Shown: positions 31,080 to 40,186, numbered from the stretch's first letter. The stretch is 64,000 nt of DNA from an uncultured Oscillospiraceae bacterium (GCA_934591895.1 CAKTPP010000003.1:62001-126000), one strand, 5' to 3'. Notes: generated by a model not told the origin, from the sequence alone. Translations and numbers: made by a program.

Positions 31080-32552
31080 ATGACCCGCTCAAGCGGTATC
31101 CTGCTGCCGGTGTCGGCTCTGCCGTCGCCGTGCGGCATCGGCGATCTGGGCGCAGCCGCCCGGGAATTTATCGACTTTCTCGCTGCCGCCGGGCAGCGCT
31201 ATTGGCAGATCCTGCCGCTCAATCCGCCGGACAGCGCGCACTCGCCGTACCTGTCGGCGTCGACCTTTGCCGGCAGCACCGACCTGCTGTCTCCGGAGCC
31301 GTTTATGGCGCGCGGCGCGCTCACGGCGTCCGAGGTGCGCGCAGTCGACTGGGGCGGCGATCCGATGCGCGTGGACTACGGCCGCGTGCACGCGGGCAGG
31401 ACCGCGCTCTGGGACGCGGCGTTTGCGCGCGAACAGGCAGCCGTCACGCCCGCGCTGCGTGCCGCGCTCGAGGCCCAGCCGTGGCTCATGGACTACTGCC
31501 TGTACATGGCCGTCAAGGAGGCGCAGGGCGGCGCGCCGTGGTATGCCTGGCCGCAGCCCCTGCGCGCCCGCGACCCCGCCGCGCTCGCGGAGGCGGCCGC
31601 GCAGCTTGACGCGCGCGTGCTGCTGCACGCGTATCTGCAGACGGAGTTTGCCCGTCAGTGGGACGCGGTGCGCGCCTATGCGCACGCGCACGGGGTGCGC
31701 ATCATCGGCGACCTGCCCATGTACGTCGCCGCCGACAGTGCGGACGTCTGGGCGCAGCCGGGGCAGTTCTGTCTCGACCCGGACGGACAGCCGAGCGCCG
31801 TCGCCGGTGTCCCGCCGGACTATTTCTGCGCCGACGGCCAGCTCTGGGGCAACCCGCTCTATGCGTGGGACGTCATGAAGGCAGACGGCTTCCGGTGGTG
31901 GAAGGATCGCATCGTCGGCGCGGCAAAGCGGTATGATGTGGTGCGCATTGACCATTTCCGCGCCATTTCGAGCTATTGGGTGGTGCCGCGCGGCGAATCG
32001 ACCGCGCGCGGCGGCCACTGGGCGCCCGGCCCCGGCCCCGCGCTGCTGCAGGCGCTGCACACGGCGGCGCCCGGGCTCGAGCTGATCGCGGAGGATCTCG
32101 GCGTGATCGACGACGATGTGCGCCGGCTCGTCGCGCGCTCCGGCTGTCCGGGGATGCGCGTGCTGCTCTTCGGCTTTGATCCCGGCGGCACGTCCGAGCA
32201 CCGGCCGGATCGTGTGCGCGCGCACAGCGTCTGCTATGTCGGCACGCACGACAACGAGCCCGCCGCGGCATGGGCGGCGCTCGGCGGTGCGGACGCCGAC
32301 TATGCCATGCGCTGTCTCGGCGTGTACGATGTGGCGCGCCTGCCCGAGGCGCTGCTGCGCGCCGGCATGGGCTCGCGCGCGGAGCTGTTCGTCGCGCAGA
32401 TGCAGGACGTGCTCGGCCTCGGCGCGGAGAGCCGCATGAATACTCCCGGCACGGCTGCCGGCAACTGGGTCTGGCGGCTGCTGCCCGGTCAGGCGGACGC
32501 ACAGACGGCCGCGCGCCTGCTTGCCCGCACACAGGCGGCCTGCCGCGCCTGA
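31080..32552 (+). CDS. malQ: 4-alpha-glucanotransferase (amylomaltase, GH77)
   Basis: 490 residues, normal length. It begins with the GH77 pattern SSGILLPVSALPSPCGIGDLG, and the catalytic residues are visible: nucleophile Asp291 (RIDHFRA), acid/base Glu338 (AEDLG) and Asp391 (THDNEP). It moves glucan chains between maltodextrins and feeds GlgP. It starts six bases after queT, so it is probably read from the same transcript although the pathways are unrelated. Confidence 0.95.
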   Translation: MTRSSGILLPVSALPSPCGIGDLGAAAREFIDFLAAAGQRYWQILPLNPPDSAHSPYLSASTFAGSTDLLSPEPFMARGALTASEVRAVDWGGDPMRVDYGRVHAGRTALWDAAFAREQAAVTPALRAALEAQPWLMDYCLYMAVKEAQGGAPWYAWPQPLRARDPAALAEAAAQLDARVLLHAYLQTEFARQWDAVRAYAHAHGVRIIGDLPMYVAADSADVWAQPGQFCLDPDGQPSAVAGVPPDYFCADGQLWGNPLYAWDVMKADGFRWWKDRIVGAAKRYDVVRIDHFRAISSYWVVPRGESTARGGHWAPGPGPALLQALHTAAPGLELIAEDLGVIDDDVRRLVARSGCPGMRVLLFGFDPGGTSEHRPDRVRAHSVCYVGTHDNEPAAAWAALGGADADYAMRCLGVYDVARLPEALLRAGMGSRAELFVAQMQDVLGLGAESRMNTPGTAAGNWVWRLLPGQADAQTAARLLARTQAACRA

Positions 32553-32564
32553 CAGGAAAAAAAC

Positions 32565-32600
32565 AAGCAGCGGACACCGTTTTTTCGGTGTCCGCTGCTT
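32565..32600. terminator. Bidirectional terminator between malQ and the SGNH hydrolase gene
   Basis: A 15-bp perfect stem (32565-32579 with 32586-32600) with a T6 loop, flanked by A-rich and T-rich runs. Confidence 0.93.
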
Positions 32601-32612
32601 TTTTCCTGCTCA

Positions 32613-33302
32613 TCAGACAACGACGGCACGCACCTGCTCAATGAGCGTGGTGTAAAACAGCGCATAGCCTGCCTCGGACAGGTGGATGCCGTCCTCGGCA
32701 TTGCTCGCGCGCGGATCGACCCCGTCGAGAAAACGATCGCGCGGGTCTACGCACGGCACGTCCAGCTCGGCGGCGATGGTGCACACGAGACCGGAATAAC
32801 GCTCCTGCGTGCGGTAGATGCGCCGCACGTCGCCCAGCCACTGCATGACGCCCTCGGCGCTTGCACCGTTGTGGTCGATGCAGGCGAGGTACTTCACCTC
32901 GTCGATCGGCGGCAGGGTCGTGAAGATGGGGCGCACGCCCGCCTCGCGTAGCATCTGCACGATGGCCGTGAGATTCGCGCGGAATTCATCCGCCAGCACC
33001 ACGGGATCATGGTGCTGCTCGGGGTGCGCGGCCACGTCCGCCCAGTCGTAGTTGCAGTCGTTGCCGCCGTACTCGATGAGCGCCCAGTCATAGCGGTGGC
33101 CGCGCGCGAGGTCACGCTGCACGAGCGCGACGCCCTTGCGCGAGGTCGCGCCGAAGACGGATTTGTTCGTCACCTCGGCGTCTACGCCGGCAAGCGGAGC
33201 CTCAAACAGGTCAGTGTGAAAATGATACCGGAGCTGCTCGTCCGGCAGCGTGCCCTTCATCAGTGAGTCGCCGTATACGACGATGCGCAGTTTTTCTTCC
33301 AT
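32613..33302 (-). CDS. SGNH/GDSL-type hydrolase
   Basis: 229 residues from ATG at 33302, eight bases after AGGAGG. Block I is YGDSL with the Ser nucleophile at 13, a GG-ND block (EYGGNDCNYDW) supplies the oxyanion residues, and the C-terminal DGIHLSEAGY supplies Asp and His. This is a complete SGNH triad for an esterase or lipase-like deacylase. There is no signal peptide, so it is cytoplasmic. The substrate is unknown; deacetylation of sugars is common in relatives. Confidence 0.88.
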   Translation of the reverse strand: MEEKLRIVVYGDSLMKGTLPDEQLRYHFHTDLFEAPLAGVDAEVTNKSVFGATSRKGVALVQRDLARGHRYDWALIEYGGNDCNYDWADVAAHPEQHHDPVVLADEFRANLTAIVQMLREAGVRPIFTTLPPIDEVKYLACIDHNGASAEGVMQWLGDVRRIYRTQERYSGLVCTIAAELDVPCVDPRDRFLDGVDPRASNAEDGIHLSEAGYALFYTTLIEQVRAVVV

Positions 33303-33378
33303 TGCGAGGTCCTCCTGCAGGTGGTTTTCCACCATAATACCGGCAGACACTTAAAATAAGATTAGAAATTTGTAAAGA

Positions 33379-33409
33379 AATCGCGGCGATCGGACAGATC
33401 GCCGCGATT
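33379..33409 (-). terminator. Terminator of the nucleotidyltransferase gene
   Basis: A 13-bp stem (33379-33391 with 33397-33409), followed by TTCTTTACAAATTT on the minus strand. Confidence 0.85.
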
Positions 33410-33425
33410 GGCAGCTTTGCGTATC

Positions 33426-34337
33426 TTATTTCCACAGCGCGGGGGGATACGTCCCGCCGGCGTGCAGCGCGCGCAGCGCCGCGACGACGCCGGGCTTGTC
33501 GTCCTGATACGTCAGGCCGAACCAGCGCTCATCCGTCTGCAGCACGCGCGTGCGCACGCGGTTTTGCGCCGTGAGCGCGTCCATCATCACGGGCAGCAGG
33601 CACTCACTCTTTTCGTCGCCGGGGGCGAGCGTGCGCACAAAGGCGTCAAAATACTGCGCCATCACGTCCAGCATCGCCGGGTGATAGGCCCAGAGGTTCA
33701 TGCTCACGAGCGCCTCGGGGTCGAGCAAGACGCCCTCGCCCTCGCCGGACGTGTCGCGGATCAGACCGTCGGGGCAGAGGCGGATCTTATACGTCTCCTG
33801 CACCTTGCGCAGCAGGCCGTCCTCCGTCGCGCACACGCCGCGCGTGACCGCGCCGAAGGGGCTGACGGTGTTTTTCAGCCGGTAGCCGACCATGGCGGCG
33901 TCCTGCGCGCCGCCGAGCTCCGGCAGCGCGGCGGCAACGGCGTCGAGCGCGCCGCGGCCGTAAAAATCATCGGCGTTGATGACGGCAAACGGCGTGCCGA
34001 TCACATCGCGCGCGCACAGCACGGCGTGCACCGTGCCGAGCGGCTTTCTGCGCTGCGCCAGCTCCGGCCGCGCCGCGGTGAAGCGGTCGGGCGTCTGAAA
34101 CGCGTAGTCGATCCGGATGCCGGTGTGCCGCTCGATGCGGTCGCCGAAGAGGGCGCGCACGTCCTCGAGCATCGCCGGCTTGATGATGAGCACGATGCGG
34201 TCAAAGCCGGCGCGCAGCGCGTCATAGATCGCGTATTCCATGAGGATCTCGCCGTCGGGGCCGAGACGCTCGATCTGCTTGACGCCGCCATAGCGCGAGC
34301 CGAGGCCGGCCGCCATTACTACCAGGGTCATATCCAT
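33426..34337 (-). CDS. Sugar nucleotidyltransferase-like protein
   Basis: 303 residues from ATG at 34337, ten bases after AAAGG. The N terminus MTLVVMAAGLGSRYGGVKQIE is a nucleotidyltransferase P-loop (GLGSRYGG at 11-18), but with SRYGG rather than SRxxP...KP as in RmlA or GalU. Later FAVINADDFYG gives the metal-binding Asp pair. Related Firmicute proteins are annotated only as nucleotidyltransferases; the sugar phosphate is unknown. It is monocistronic, with a good promoter and its own terminator. Confidence 0.8.
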   Translation of the reverse strand: MDMTLVVMAAGLGSRYGGVKQIERLGPDGEILMEYAIYDALRAGFDRIVLIIKPAMLEDVRALFGDRIERHTGIRIDYAFQTPDRFTAARPELAQRRKPLGTVHAVLCARDVIGTPFAVINADDFYGRGALDAVAAALPELGGAQDAAMVGYRLKNTVSPFGAVTRGVCATEDGLLRKVQETYKIRLCPDGLIRDTSGEGEGVLLDPEALVSMNLWAYHPAMLDVMAQYFDAFVRTLAPGDEKSECLLPVMMDALTAQNRVRTRVLQTDERWFGLTYQDDKPGVVAALRALHAGGTYPPALWK

Positions 34338-34379
34338 ATGCGGTGAACCTTTCTGTCTGTTATAAAAATCGTAACATAC

Positions 34380-34409
34380 AACATAGCACAAACGGGGTGA
34401 AATTGTCAA
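34380..34409 (-). promoter_or_regulatory. Promoter of the nucleotidyltransferase gene
   Basis: On the minus strand TTGACA (34404-34409), 18-bp spacer, TATGTT (34380-34385). Confidence 0.65.
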
Positions 34410-34454
34410 TCTTTGTGTGCTTCCGGAAATGCGCACCGCTGGAAGAGCGAACCA

Positions 34455-34483
34455 TTGCAAAAACAGGATAGGTGCGGTAAAAT
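34455..34483 (+). promoter_or_regulatory. Promoter of the SLH amidase gene
   Basis: TTGCAA (34455-34460), 17-bp spacer, TAAAAT (34478-34483). It is divergent from the nucleotidyltransferase promoter. Confidence 0.6.
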
Positions 34484-34569
34484 CACCTCGTCATAAAAGA
34501 CCCGGAAATTCTCCGGTGTGACATTTTTCGAAAAGGAGCGTGGGCGCGCGCGGCGCGTCCGGAGAAATG

Positions 34570-35922
34570 ATGAAGCGATTTTTGTCTTTATTTCTGACCG
34601 TGGCTCTGTCGGCGGCGCTGCTGGCACCGGCTGCGGCAGCGGCAAACGTGACTGCGGCGGGCAAGGATACCGACTGGCTGTATATCACGATCGACCCCGG
34701 TCACGGCGGCGACGGCGCAGGCGGGTATGACCCCGGCGCGCTCAACAACACCTATGGCTATCAGGAGGCGGACCGCGTGCTCAGGATCGGCCTCTATCTC
34801 AAGCAGGAGCTTGAGACGTACCGCCATGTCCACGTGGACATGACGCGCTCCGACCGCAACGGCACGAGCGCGACTGCGCCCCTGAGCAAGGTGCAGGGAC
34901 GTGTGGACTTCGCGCAGCAGATGGGCTCGGACCTGCTCGTGAGCCTGCACCTGAACGGTGCCGCCACGCAGTCTGCGCACGGCGCGCTGATCCTTGCGAG
35001 CAACGGCAACTATGACGCCGCGTGCGCGAACATCGTCGACGGTGTCGGCACGAACATCCTCATGCAGCTCGGCAAGCTCGGTCTCGACACGAGCCGCGGC
35101 CTCGTCAAGGAGAGCTCCCACGACGGCACGACCTACCCCAACGGCAAGCTCGCCGATTATTACGGCATCGTCCGCTACGGCCAGCTTGCGCACATCCCGT
35201 CGCTGATCATCGAGCATTGCTTCATCAGCAGCGACAGCGACAGCGCGCAGTTCCTCTCGAGCGAGGAAAAGCTGCGGGCGCTGGCGCTGGCGGATGCGGG
35301 CGGCATCGCGGCGTATTACGGTCTTGAGAAGAAGGCGGAGGGCGAGGTCGACCCCGAGCCGACCTTCCGCGACTGCCGCAATCACTGGGCGCGCAGCTAC
35401 GTTGAAACCGCTGCGGCCGCCGGCTGGGTGAGCGGCGTCGGCGAAGGGAAGTTTGAGCCGAACGCCACACTCACGCGCGGCGCGTTCGTGACCATGCTGG
35501 CGGCGCTTGCCGGCATCAACAAGGCGGATTATACCGGCAGCCGGTTTGCAGACGTCGCGGCGAGCGCGTGGTATGCGCCCGGCGTGTCCTGGGCGGCGTC
35601 GGAGGGGATCGTCTCCGGCGTGGGCGACGGGAAGTTTGAGCCGAACCGCAACATCGCCCGTCAGGAGATGGCGGTGATCATGACGGCCTATCTCAAGTGG
35701 AAGGGCGTCGACGCGACACCGGGCACCGAGCCTTCGGCCTACAACATTGCCGACCTCGACACCATTGCCCCGTGGGCGCTCGACAGCGTCTGCTTCTGCT
35801 ATGAGAAGAAGCTGCTGACCGGCCGCGATACGGGCTTCGCCCCGCTGGACAACGCCACGCGCGCCGAGGCGTGCGTTGTGCTGTGCGGGCTCCATGACTT
35901 TCTCACCGCGTCCGGCGGTTGA
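34570..35922 (+). CDS. Secreted N-acetylmuramoyl-L-alanine amidase with SLH domains
   Basis: 450 residues from the second of two adjacent ATGs, spaced for GGAGAA. A Sec signal peptide (KRFLSLFLTVALSAALLAPAAAA) covers residues 1-25. An Amidase_3 domain follows (about 35-245) with the zinc His45 in IDPGHGG, a Glu in YQEADRVL, the His of LLVSLHLNGA and a catalytic Glu in IIEHCFI. Then come three SLH modules (about 258-445) that bind secondary wall polymer. It cleaves the stem peptide from muramic acid, with a likely role in cell separation. Confidence 0.93.
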   Translation: MKRFLSLFLTVALSAALLAPAAAAANVTAAGKDTDWLYITIDPGHGGDGAGGYDPGALNNTYGYQEADRVLRIGLYLKQELETYRHVHVDMTRSDRNGTSATAPLSKVQGRVDFAQQMGSDLLVSLHLNGAATQSAHGALILASNGNYDAACANIVDGVGTNILMQLGKLGLDTSRGLVKESSHDGTTYPNGKLADYYGIVRYGQLAHIPSLIIEHCFISSDSDSAQFLSSEEKLRALALADAGGIAAYYGLEKKAEGEVDPEPTFRDCRNHWARSYVETAAAAGWVSGVGEGKFEPNATLTRGAFVTMLAALAGINKADYTGSRFADVAASAWYAPGVSWAASEGIVSGVGDGKFEPNRNIARQEMAVIMTAYLKWKGVDATPGTEPSAYNIADLDTIAPWALDSVCFCYEKKLLTGRDTGFAPLDNATRAEACVVLCGLHDFLTASGG

Positions 35923-35946
35923 CTTCCTGCGCCATCGGCGTATAAT
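35919..35946 (+). promoter_or_regulatory. Promoter of the Mrp gene, overlapping the amidase stop
   Basis: TTGACT (35919-35924), 16-bp spacer, TATAAT (35941-35946). The -35 hexamer includes the amidase stop codon. Confidence 0.75.
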
Positions 35947-35984
35947 AAGCTCAACACATTGTTGAAACGGAGGAACCCCCAACT

Positions 35985-36827
35985 ATGAGCGACCATCACA
36001 ACGAAACCCCTGAAAATTGCACCCACGACTGCTCGACCTGCGGCGAAAACTGCGAGCATGCGGCCGAGTCCCTGCAGCAGGCGCTGCGTCCGGGCGCCCG
36101 TGTCGACAAGGTCATCGCGGTCGTCTCCGGCAAGGGCGGCGTCGGCAAGAGCCTCGTGACGAGCCTGCTCGCCTGCGAGATGCAGCGCCGCGGCCATCAG
36201 GCAGCCGTGCTCGATGCCGATATCACCGGCCCCTCGATCCCGCAGGCGTTCGGTGTCCACGGCAGCGCCATGGGCGGCGAGGATTTTCTGTATCCCAACC
36301 GTACCCGCACCGGCATCGAGATCATGTCCATCAACCTCCTGCTCCCGAACGAGACCGACCCCGTCGTCTGGCGCGGCCCGGTCATCGCGGGCGCCGTGAC
36401 CCAGTTCTGGACCGACGTGCAGTGGGAGAACGTGAACTATATGTTCGTCGACATGCCTCCCGGAACGGGCGACGTGCCGCTGACGGTGTTCCAGTCCCTG
36501 CCCGTGGCGGGCGTGGTCGTCGTCACGTCTCCGCAGGAGCTTGTCGGCATGATCGTCGACAAGGCCGTCAACATGGCCGACATGATGCACGTGCCCGTGC
36601 TCGGCATCGTTGAGAACATGGCCTACTACACCTGCCCGGACTGCGGCAAGCAGCATGCCATCTTCGGCGAGAGCCACATTGAGGCCATCGCTGCCAAGCA
36701 CGGCATCCCCAACACGGCCAAGCTGCCCATCGACCCCGCCATCGCGGCGGCGTGCGACGCGGGCCGGATCGAGGACGTGCAGGGCGACTGGCTCAGCAGC
36801 CTCGCCGACGCCATTGAGGGCAAGTAA
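35985..36827 (+). CDS. Mrp/NBP35-type Fe-S cluster carrier ATPase
   Basis: 280 residues. The deviant Walker A GKGGVGKS is at 49-56, and Mrp-specific blocks DADITGPSIPQAFG and FVDMPPGTGDVPLT follow. The cluster-binding pair is Cys217 and Cys220 (TCPDCGK). It also has an N-terminal CX3CX2CX3C set (Cys12, 16, 19, 23), like eukaryotic NBP35 and many clostridial Mrp proteins. It carries and transfers Fe-S clusters as a dimer in the cytoplasm. CGGAGG precedes the ATG; it has its own promoter and terminator. Confidence 0.93.
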   Translation: MSDHHNETPENCTHDCSTCGENCEHAAESLQQALRPGARVDKVIAVVSGKGGVGKSLVTSLLACEMQRRGHQAAVLDADITGPSIPQAFGVHGSAMGGEDFLYPNRTRTGIEIMSINLLLPNETDPVVWRGPVIAGAVTQFWTDVQWENVNYMFVDMPPGTGDVPLTVFQSLPVAGVVVVTSPQELVGMIVDKAVNMADMMHVPVLGIVENMAYYTCPDCGKQHAIFGESHIEAIAAKHGIPNTAKLPIDPAIAAACDAGRIEDVQGDWLSSLADAIEGK

Positions 36828-36840
36828 TTGCCTGCATAAC

Positions 36841-36873
36841 AAAAACCGCTCTGCGAAATGCAGAGCGGTTTTT
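36841..36873 (+). terminator. Terminator of the Mrp gene
   Basis: A 14-bp perfect stem (36841-36854 with 36860-36873) including A5 and T5 arms. Its stem core CCGCTCTGC recurs in the DUF2804 terminator at 37075-37107. Confidence 0.93.
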
Positions 36874-37074
36874 CCACGCAGCCCCAAAGCCTCGCAGAGT
36901 TTCGCCAATGGCGCGGCGAAAGAAAGTCCGATCATTCTCTTCGGCGACATGTGCGTCGGAGAGAATACTTCTCAGGCTGCAAGTGTGGAATTTGTGTGCC
37001 GCCGGCGCACAAATTATGCGCGCAGCAGACTGCAGGCCTTTTGTCGGAAAACCCGGAGGTTTTCCGACAGGCTC
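36874..37074 (-). repeat. Full reversed copy (E3) of the structured intergenic element
   Basis: About 200 bases between convergent Mrp and DUF2804 genes. Read on the minus strand it follows E2 in order: H1 (37042-37053 with 37058-37069), a GC-rich middle, H3 (36934-36943 with 36957-36966, again a 13-base loop with ACATGT) and H4 (36900-36906 with 36915-36921), then CTCTGCGAGG. Several stem bases differ from E2 but stay paired. It lies exactly between two terminators of related sequence. Confidence 0.8.
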
Positions 37075-37107
37075 AAAACCCGCTCTGCCGTCGGCAGAGC
37101 GGGTTTT
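37075..37107 (-). terminator. Terminator of the DUF2804 gene
   Basis: A 15-bp perfect stem (37075-37089 with 37093-37107) with A4/T4 arms, just after the stop codon on the minus strand; likely works in both directions. Confidence 0.92.
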
Positions 37108-37111
37108 GGCT

Positions 37112-38155
37112 TTACCATTTGTTGATGACCTTCTCGGCGAAGCCGGGGAGGTCTTTCACGTCCAGCACCGTGCCGTCGTCGAGCACGGCGCGGCCGTTGA
37201 ACACGCCGAACACCTGATGCTGGTCGGATTTGATGAGCCCCACGTCCGAGCAGCTCGCGCGGTCGAGCACGGGAGTGTAGTCCATCTCGAAGCGGCCGTC
37301 GTCGCTCGTGAACGTCCACGGCTGCATGTAGTCCGGCGTGGCCTTGCCGCCGTCGCCGGGGATGTGGAAGGTGACCTGACTGAGCTTGTGCGCGCGGCCC
37401 TTGTAAAAGAGCATGTTCTCGCTCGCGGCGCTCGTGTTGCCGAAGCCGTAGCCGATGTTGAAGCCGAAGCGCTCCCCGTCCACGAGCCCGGAGGCGCTGC
37501 CCCAGTACCACGTGTTTTTGTACGTCCACACGCCGCGCCCCCAGTCGAGCACGGCGAAGCTGTCGGCCGGTTCGAAGGTGTAGGTGCGGTTATAGTAGCC
37601 GTAGGTCACTGTGCCCTCGGCGCGCATGCAGTTGATCTTCTGGTTGAAGTAAAAGTGCTTGTCCTTGTCAAAGGGCGTGGCGATGACCATGGACTCGGGC
37701 GGGATGTCCGTGAGCGTGACCTTCGCGTACAGCGACCCCTCGGGGCCGAAGTTGTCCATCTGCGCGATGAGCACACGCTTGTCGCCCTCGTTTCTGAGCA
37801 GGATGCTGTAGTGCTTGCCGGAGCTGTGCACATCGCCGGTCTCGCTGCTCTCGGGCAGGCCGACCCTGCCGTTGGTGAAGGCCTTCATCGGGCTTTTCGT
37901 GATCTCCCACCCCTCGTCGAGGTTGAGCAGGGAGATGGAGTCGAGCCCCATGTAGCTGTTGTCCGCGATGGTCAGGGCGAGGGCAAAGTGCCCGTTGTTG
38001 ACGCAGTAGTAGTCCCACTCCTTGATGCGCATTTTGCCGGCCTTGATGTCGCTGCGGCGGTAGACGGGCAGCAGGGTCTTGGCGTAGCCGGGCTCTGTCA
38101 GGTTTCCGCTCGCGTCGAGCAGGGGGCGGCGCTCGGTGATCTCGTGCTGATTCAT
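37112..38155 (-). CDS. DUF2804 family protein
   Basis: 347 residues from ATG at 38155, with AAGGAG upstream; the frame is open further upstream but only antisense-like sequence is found there. The start MNQHEITERRPLLDASGNL and the later KEWDYYCVNNGHFALALTIADNSY segment are typical of DUF2804, a family of unknown function that looks like a beta-rich lipocalin-like fold. Trp and Tyr are frequent in the second half. There is no signal peptide. It overlaps the dnaI stop by four bases (38152-38155), so it is translated with the primosome genes, though a role in replication is not implied. Confidence 0.85.
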   Translation of the reverse strand: MNQHEITERRPLLDASGNLTEPGYAKTLLPVYRRSDIKAGKMRIKEWDYYCVNNGHFALALTIADNSYMGLDSISLLNLDEGWEITKSPMKAFTNGRVGLPESSETGDVHSSGKHYSILLRNEGDKRVLIAQMDNFGPEGSLYAKVTLTDIPPESMVIATPFDKDKHFYFNQKINCMRAEGTVTYGYYNRTYTFEPADSFAVLDWGRGVWTYKNTWYWGSASGLVDGERFGFNIGYGFGNTSAASENMLFYKGRAHKLSQVTFHIPGDGGKATPDYMQPWTFTSDDGRFEMDYTPVLDRASCSDVGLIKSDQHQVFGVFNGRAVLDDGTVLDVKDLPGFAEKVINKW

Positions 38156-39132
38156 GCTTCGCGCTCCTTTTTGATCTGCCGGATGTCCCGACCCGCGAAC
38201 GGGAGCGTCTGATATTCGCCCGCGATGCGCGACAGGATCTGCGGCGTGTATTTTTTCTGCAGCTCCTCGTTGGAGCAGTTGGTGCTGATGATGGTGGCCT
38301 TTTTGCGCGTCAGGCGCGTGTTGATGAGCGTGTAGAGGGCGCTCGTGGAGTAGGCCGTGATCATTTCCGTGCCGAGATCGTCGAGGATCATCAGATCGCA
38401 GCCGAGATACTGCTCCACGCGCTGGGCGGCGGCCTCGCCGTCTGCGCTGCTGCGCTGGAACTTTGCGCACTCGAACGCGTCGAGCGCGCTCGCAGCCGTC
38501 TCGTAGGCGACGGCGTAGCCCGCGCCTGCGACCACGCGCGCGATGCACGCCGACAGATACGTCTTGCCCAGCCCCGTGCCGCCCTGCAGCAGCAGGTTCA
38601 TCGTGCCGGGGCGGAACGTCTGCGCGAACGTGCGGCAGACCTGAAACACGCGCTCCATCTTCGGGCGCGCGCTCTCGTCATAGAGCGTGAGGTCAAAGTG
38701 CTCGAACGACTCGTCGCCGCTTTGCAGCAGGCGGCTGAGGTCGCGCGTGAGCTCGGCGTTGTAGCGCCGCAGCAGACACCGGCACGGCTGCCCGTGGACA
38801 TAGCCCGTGTCGCGGCAGTCGGGGCAGGTATAGATGTCGTCGGTGTAGTCCGGCGGCAGGTGACAGCTTGTCAGCAGCTCGGCGCGCCGTGCCTGCGTGT
38901 CAAGATTCGCACGCTCGAGCGCGCGCAGCTCGTCCGTCGGGTCGCTGCCGTGGCGCATCGTCAGACCGACGAGCGTGATCATCTGCTGCTGCAGCGTCTG
39001 GTCAAGTGTGCGCAGACCGGGCACGCGGCGGTACGCGTCGTCCACGCGGCGGCGGTGCTCGCGCTCGTTTTCCGCGCGCTGCTGCGCGATCTGCTCGCGG
39101 GCGCGCGCCAGGTAGATCCCATTGCGGGCCAT
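38152..39132 (-). CDS. dnaI: DnaI/DnaC-type helicase loader ATPase
   Basis: 326 residues. The N-terminal part has a zinc-like cysteine group (Cys103, 106, 117, 119 in CPDCRDTGY and PCRC). The AAA+ domain has Walker A GGTGLGKT at 184-191 and Walker B LMILDDLGTE (about 247-256). In Firmicutes DnaI loads the replicative helicase during primosome assembly with DnaD and DnaB. It lies 13 bp after dnaD. AGGGAGGG precedes the ATG. Confidence 0.92.
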   Translation of the reverse strand: MARNGIYLARAREQIAQQRAENEREHRRRVDDAYRRVPGLRTLDQTLQQQMITLVGLTMRHGSDPTDELRALERANLDTQARRAELLTSCHLPPDYTDDIYTCPDCRDTGYVHGQPCRCLLRRYNAELTRDLSRLLQSGDESFEHFDLTLYDESARPKMERVFQVCRTFAQTFRPGTMNLLLQGGTGLGKTYLSACIARVVAGAGYAVAYETAASALDAFECAKFQRSSADGEAAAQRVEQYLGCDLMILDDLGTEMITAYSTSALYTLINTRLTRKKATIISTNCSNEELQKKYTPQILSRIAGEYQTLPFAGRDIRQIKKEREA

Positions 39133-39145
39133 GCCGGTCCCTCCC

Positions 39146-40144
39146 TTAGGTGTTGGTCTGCTCCATCTTGCGGAGCATCTGTTCCACGCGGTCGAGATCG
39201 TCGCGGTCGGCTGCGGGCGCGGCGGCAGCCGCGCGGTGCCTGTCCGCTGCGCGCGGGTCGCCGCTGCTGATCTCGTTGGGCGTGTGCAGCCCTTTTTCGT
39301 GCCAGCTCATGAGGATGCGGTTGAGATAGGGCCACTTGCGCGCGCCGGTCGCCACGACCGTGCGGTCATACGCCTCGGCGATCGCCTCGCAGCCGAAGCC
39401 CATGTCCAGCCAGCTCGTGATGTAGCCGCGCTCGGTGCGGCTCGGCGCGCGGTCATGGATCTGCAGCACCTGCAGCACCTGCTGCGCAAGGTCGCGCCGC
39501 GCCTGCCGCCGCTGCAGAAATTCCTCCGCCTGCGCCGTCGTGTGGATCTCCTGATCGGCCCACGCATAGGCCTCCTTTTCGATCCGGCGCATCGTCGGCG
39601 TGCCGGCGTGGCCGCGCTCGGCGCGGTATTCTTGAAAGACGTAGTGGATCAGCTCCATGAGCACGTCGGCCGGGAGACCGAGATAGTCGCGCAGCCCGAG
39701 CAGCATGTTCATTTCGGGCGTCGTGAGCTTGCGGCCGTAGAGCTGCTCGGCCTCGCGGCGCACGGTCTGCATGGGCCCGTCGCTGAGCATCCGGGCAGAG
39801 ATGTCCTCCGCCGTGTACTGCGGCAGCTCGGCCGCGGGCACGAGCTTCGGCTCGGCGGCGCCCGGCCGGTCGGCTGCGGGCGCTGCACTGTGCTGCGCCG
39901 GGGCGGGCTGTTCTTTTCCGGCGGCGGAGACGAGCCCGAGCGCGCACAGGCGCTCCATCGTCTGGCGCAGTTCGCGCTCGGTCAGGCCGATGCGCTCGGC
40001 GGGGAAGGGCTTTCCCCCGGCGCGCAGCAGCGCGAGATATACCAGGGCGCAGCGCCCGTCCTTTTCCTGCAGCAGCTTGTCCGCTTCCTCGATCGGCAGC
40101 GACAGGCAAACCGGCCGCGACAGCGTAAATTCGGCTTGATCCAT
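39146..40144 (-). CDS. dnaD: DnaD/DnaB-type primosome protein
   Basis: 332 residues. An N-terminal winged-helix-like segment (about 1-75), a low-complexity Ala/Pro linker, then two DnaD C-terminal-type domains: MLLGLRDYLGLPADVLMELIHYV and, further on, GYITSWLDMGFGCEAIAEAYDRTV ending in YLNRILMSWHEKGL. This YxxxIL-W motif is the DNA-binding end of the DnaD fold. It remodels DNA at replication start and restart and passes it to the DnaI helicase loader, which is encoded next. GAGGGG precedes the ATG. Confidence 0.9.
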   Translation of the reverse strand: MDQAEFTLSRPVCLSLPIEEADKLLQEKDGRCALVYLALLRAGGKPFPAERIGLTERELRQTMERLCALGLVSAAGKEQPAPAQHSAAPAADRPGAAEPKLVPAAELPQYTAEDISARMLSDGPMQTVRREAEQLYGRKLTTPEMNMLLGLRDYLGLPADVLMELIHYVFQEYRAERGHAGTPTMRRIEKEAYAWADQEIHTTAQAEEFLQRRQARRDLAQQVLQVLQIHDRAPSRTERGYITSWLDMGFGCEAIAEAYDRTVVATGARKWPYLNRILMSWHEKGLHTPNEISSGDPRAADRHRAAAAAPAADRDDLDRVEQMLRKMEQTNT

Positions 40145-40186
40145 GCAATTACCCCTCGGGTCGATAGAAATTCATGATAGATTCAC

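Noticed and set aside
37112..38548. N-terminal extension of the DUF2804 protein to 38548
   Set aside because: The extra 131 residues are Arg/His-rich, overlap dnaI in another frame, and the ATG at 38155 has a proper ribosome binding site.
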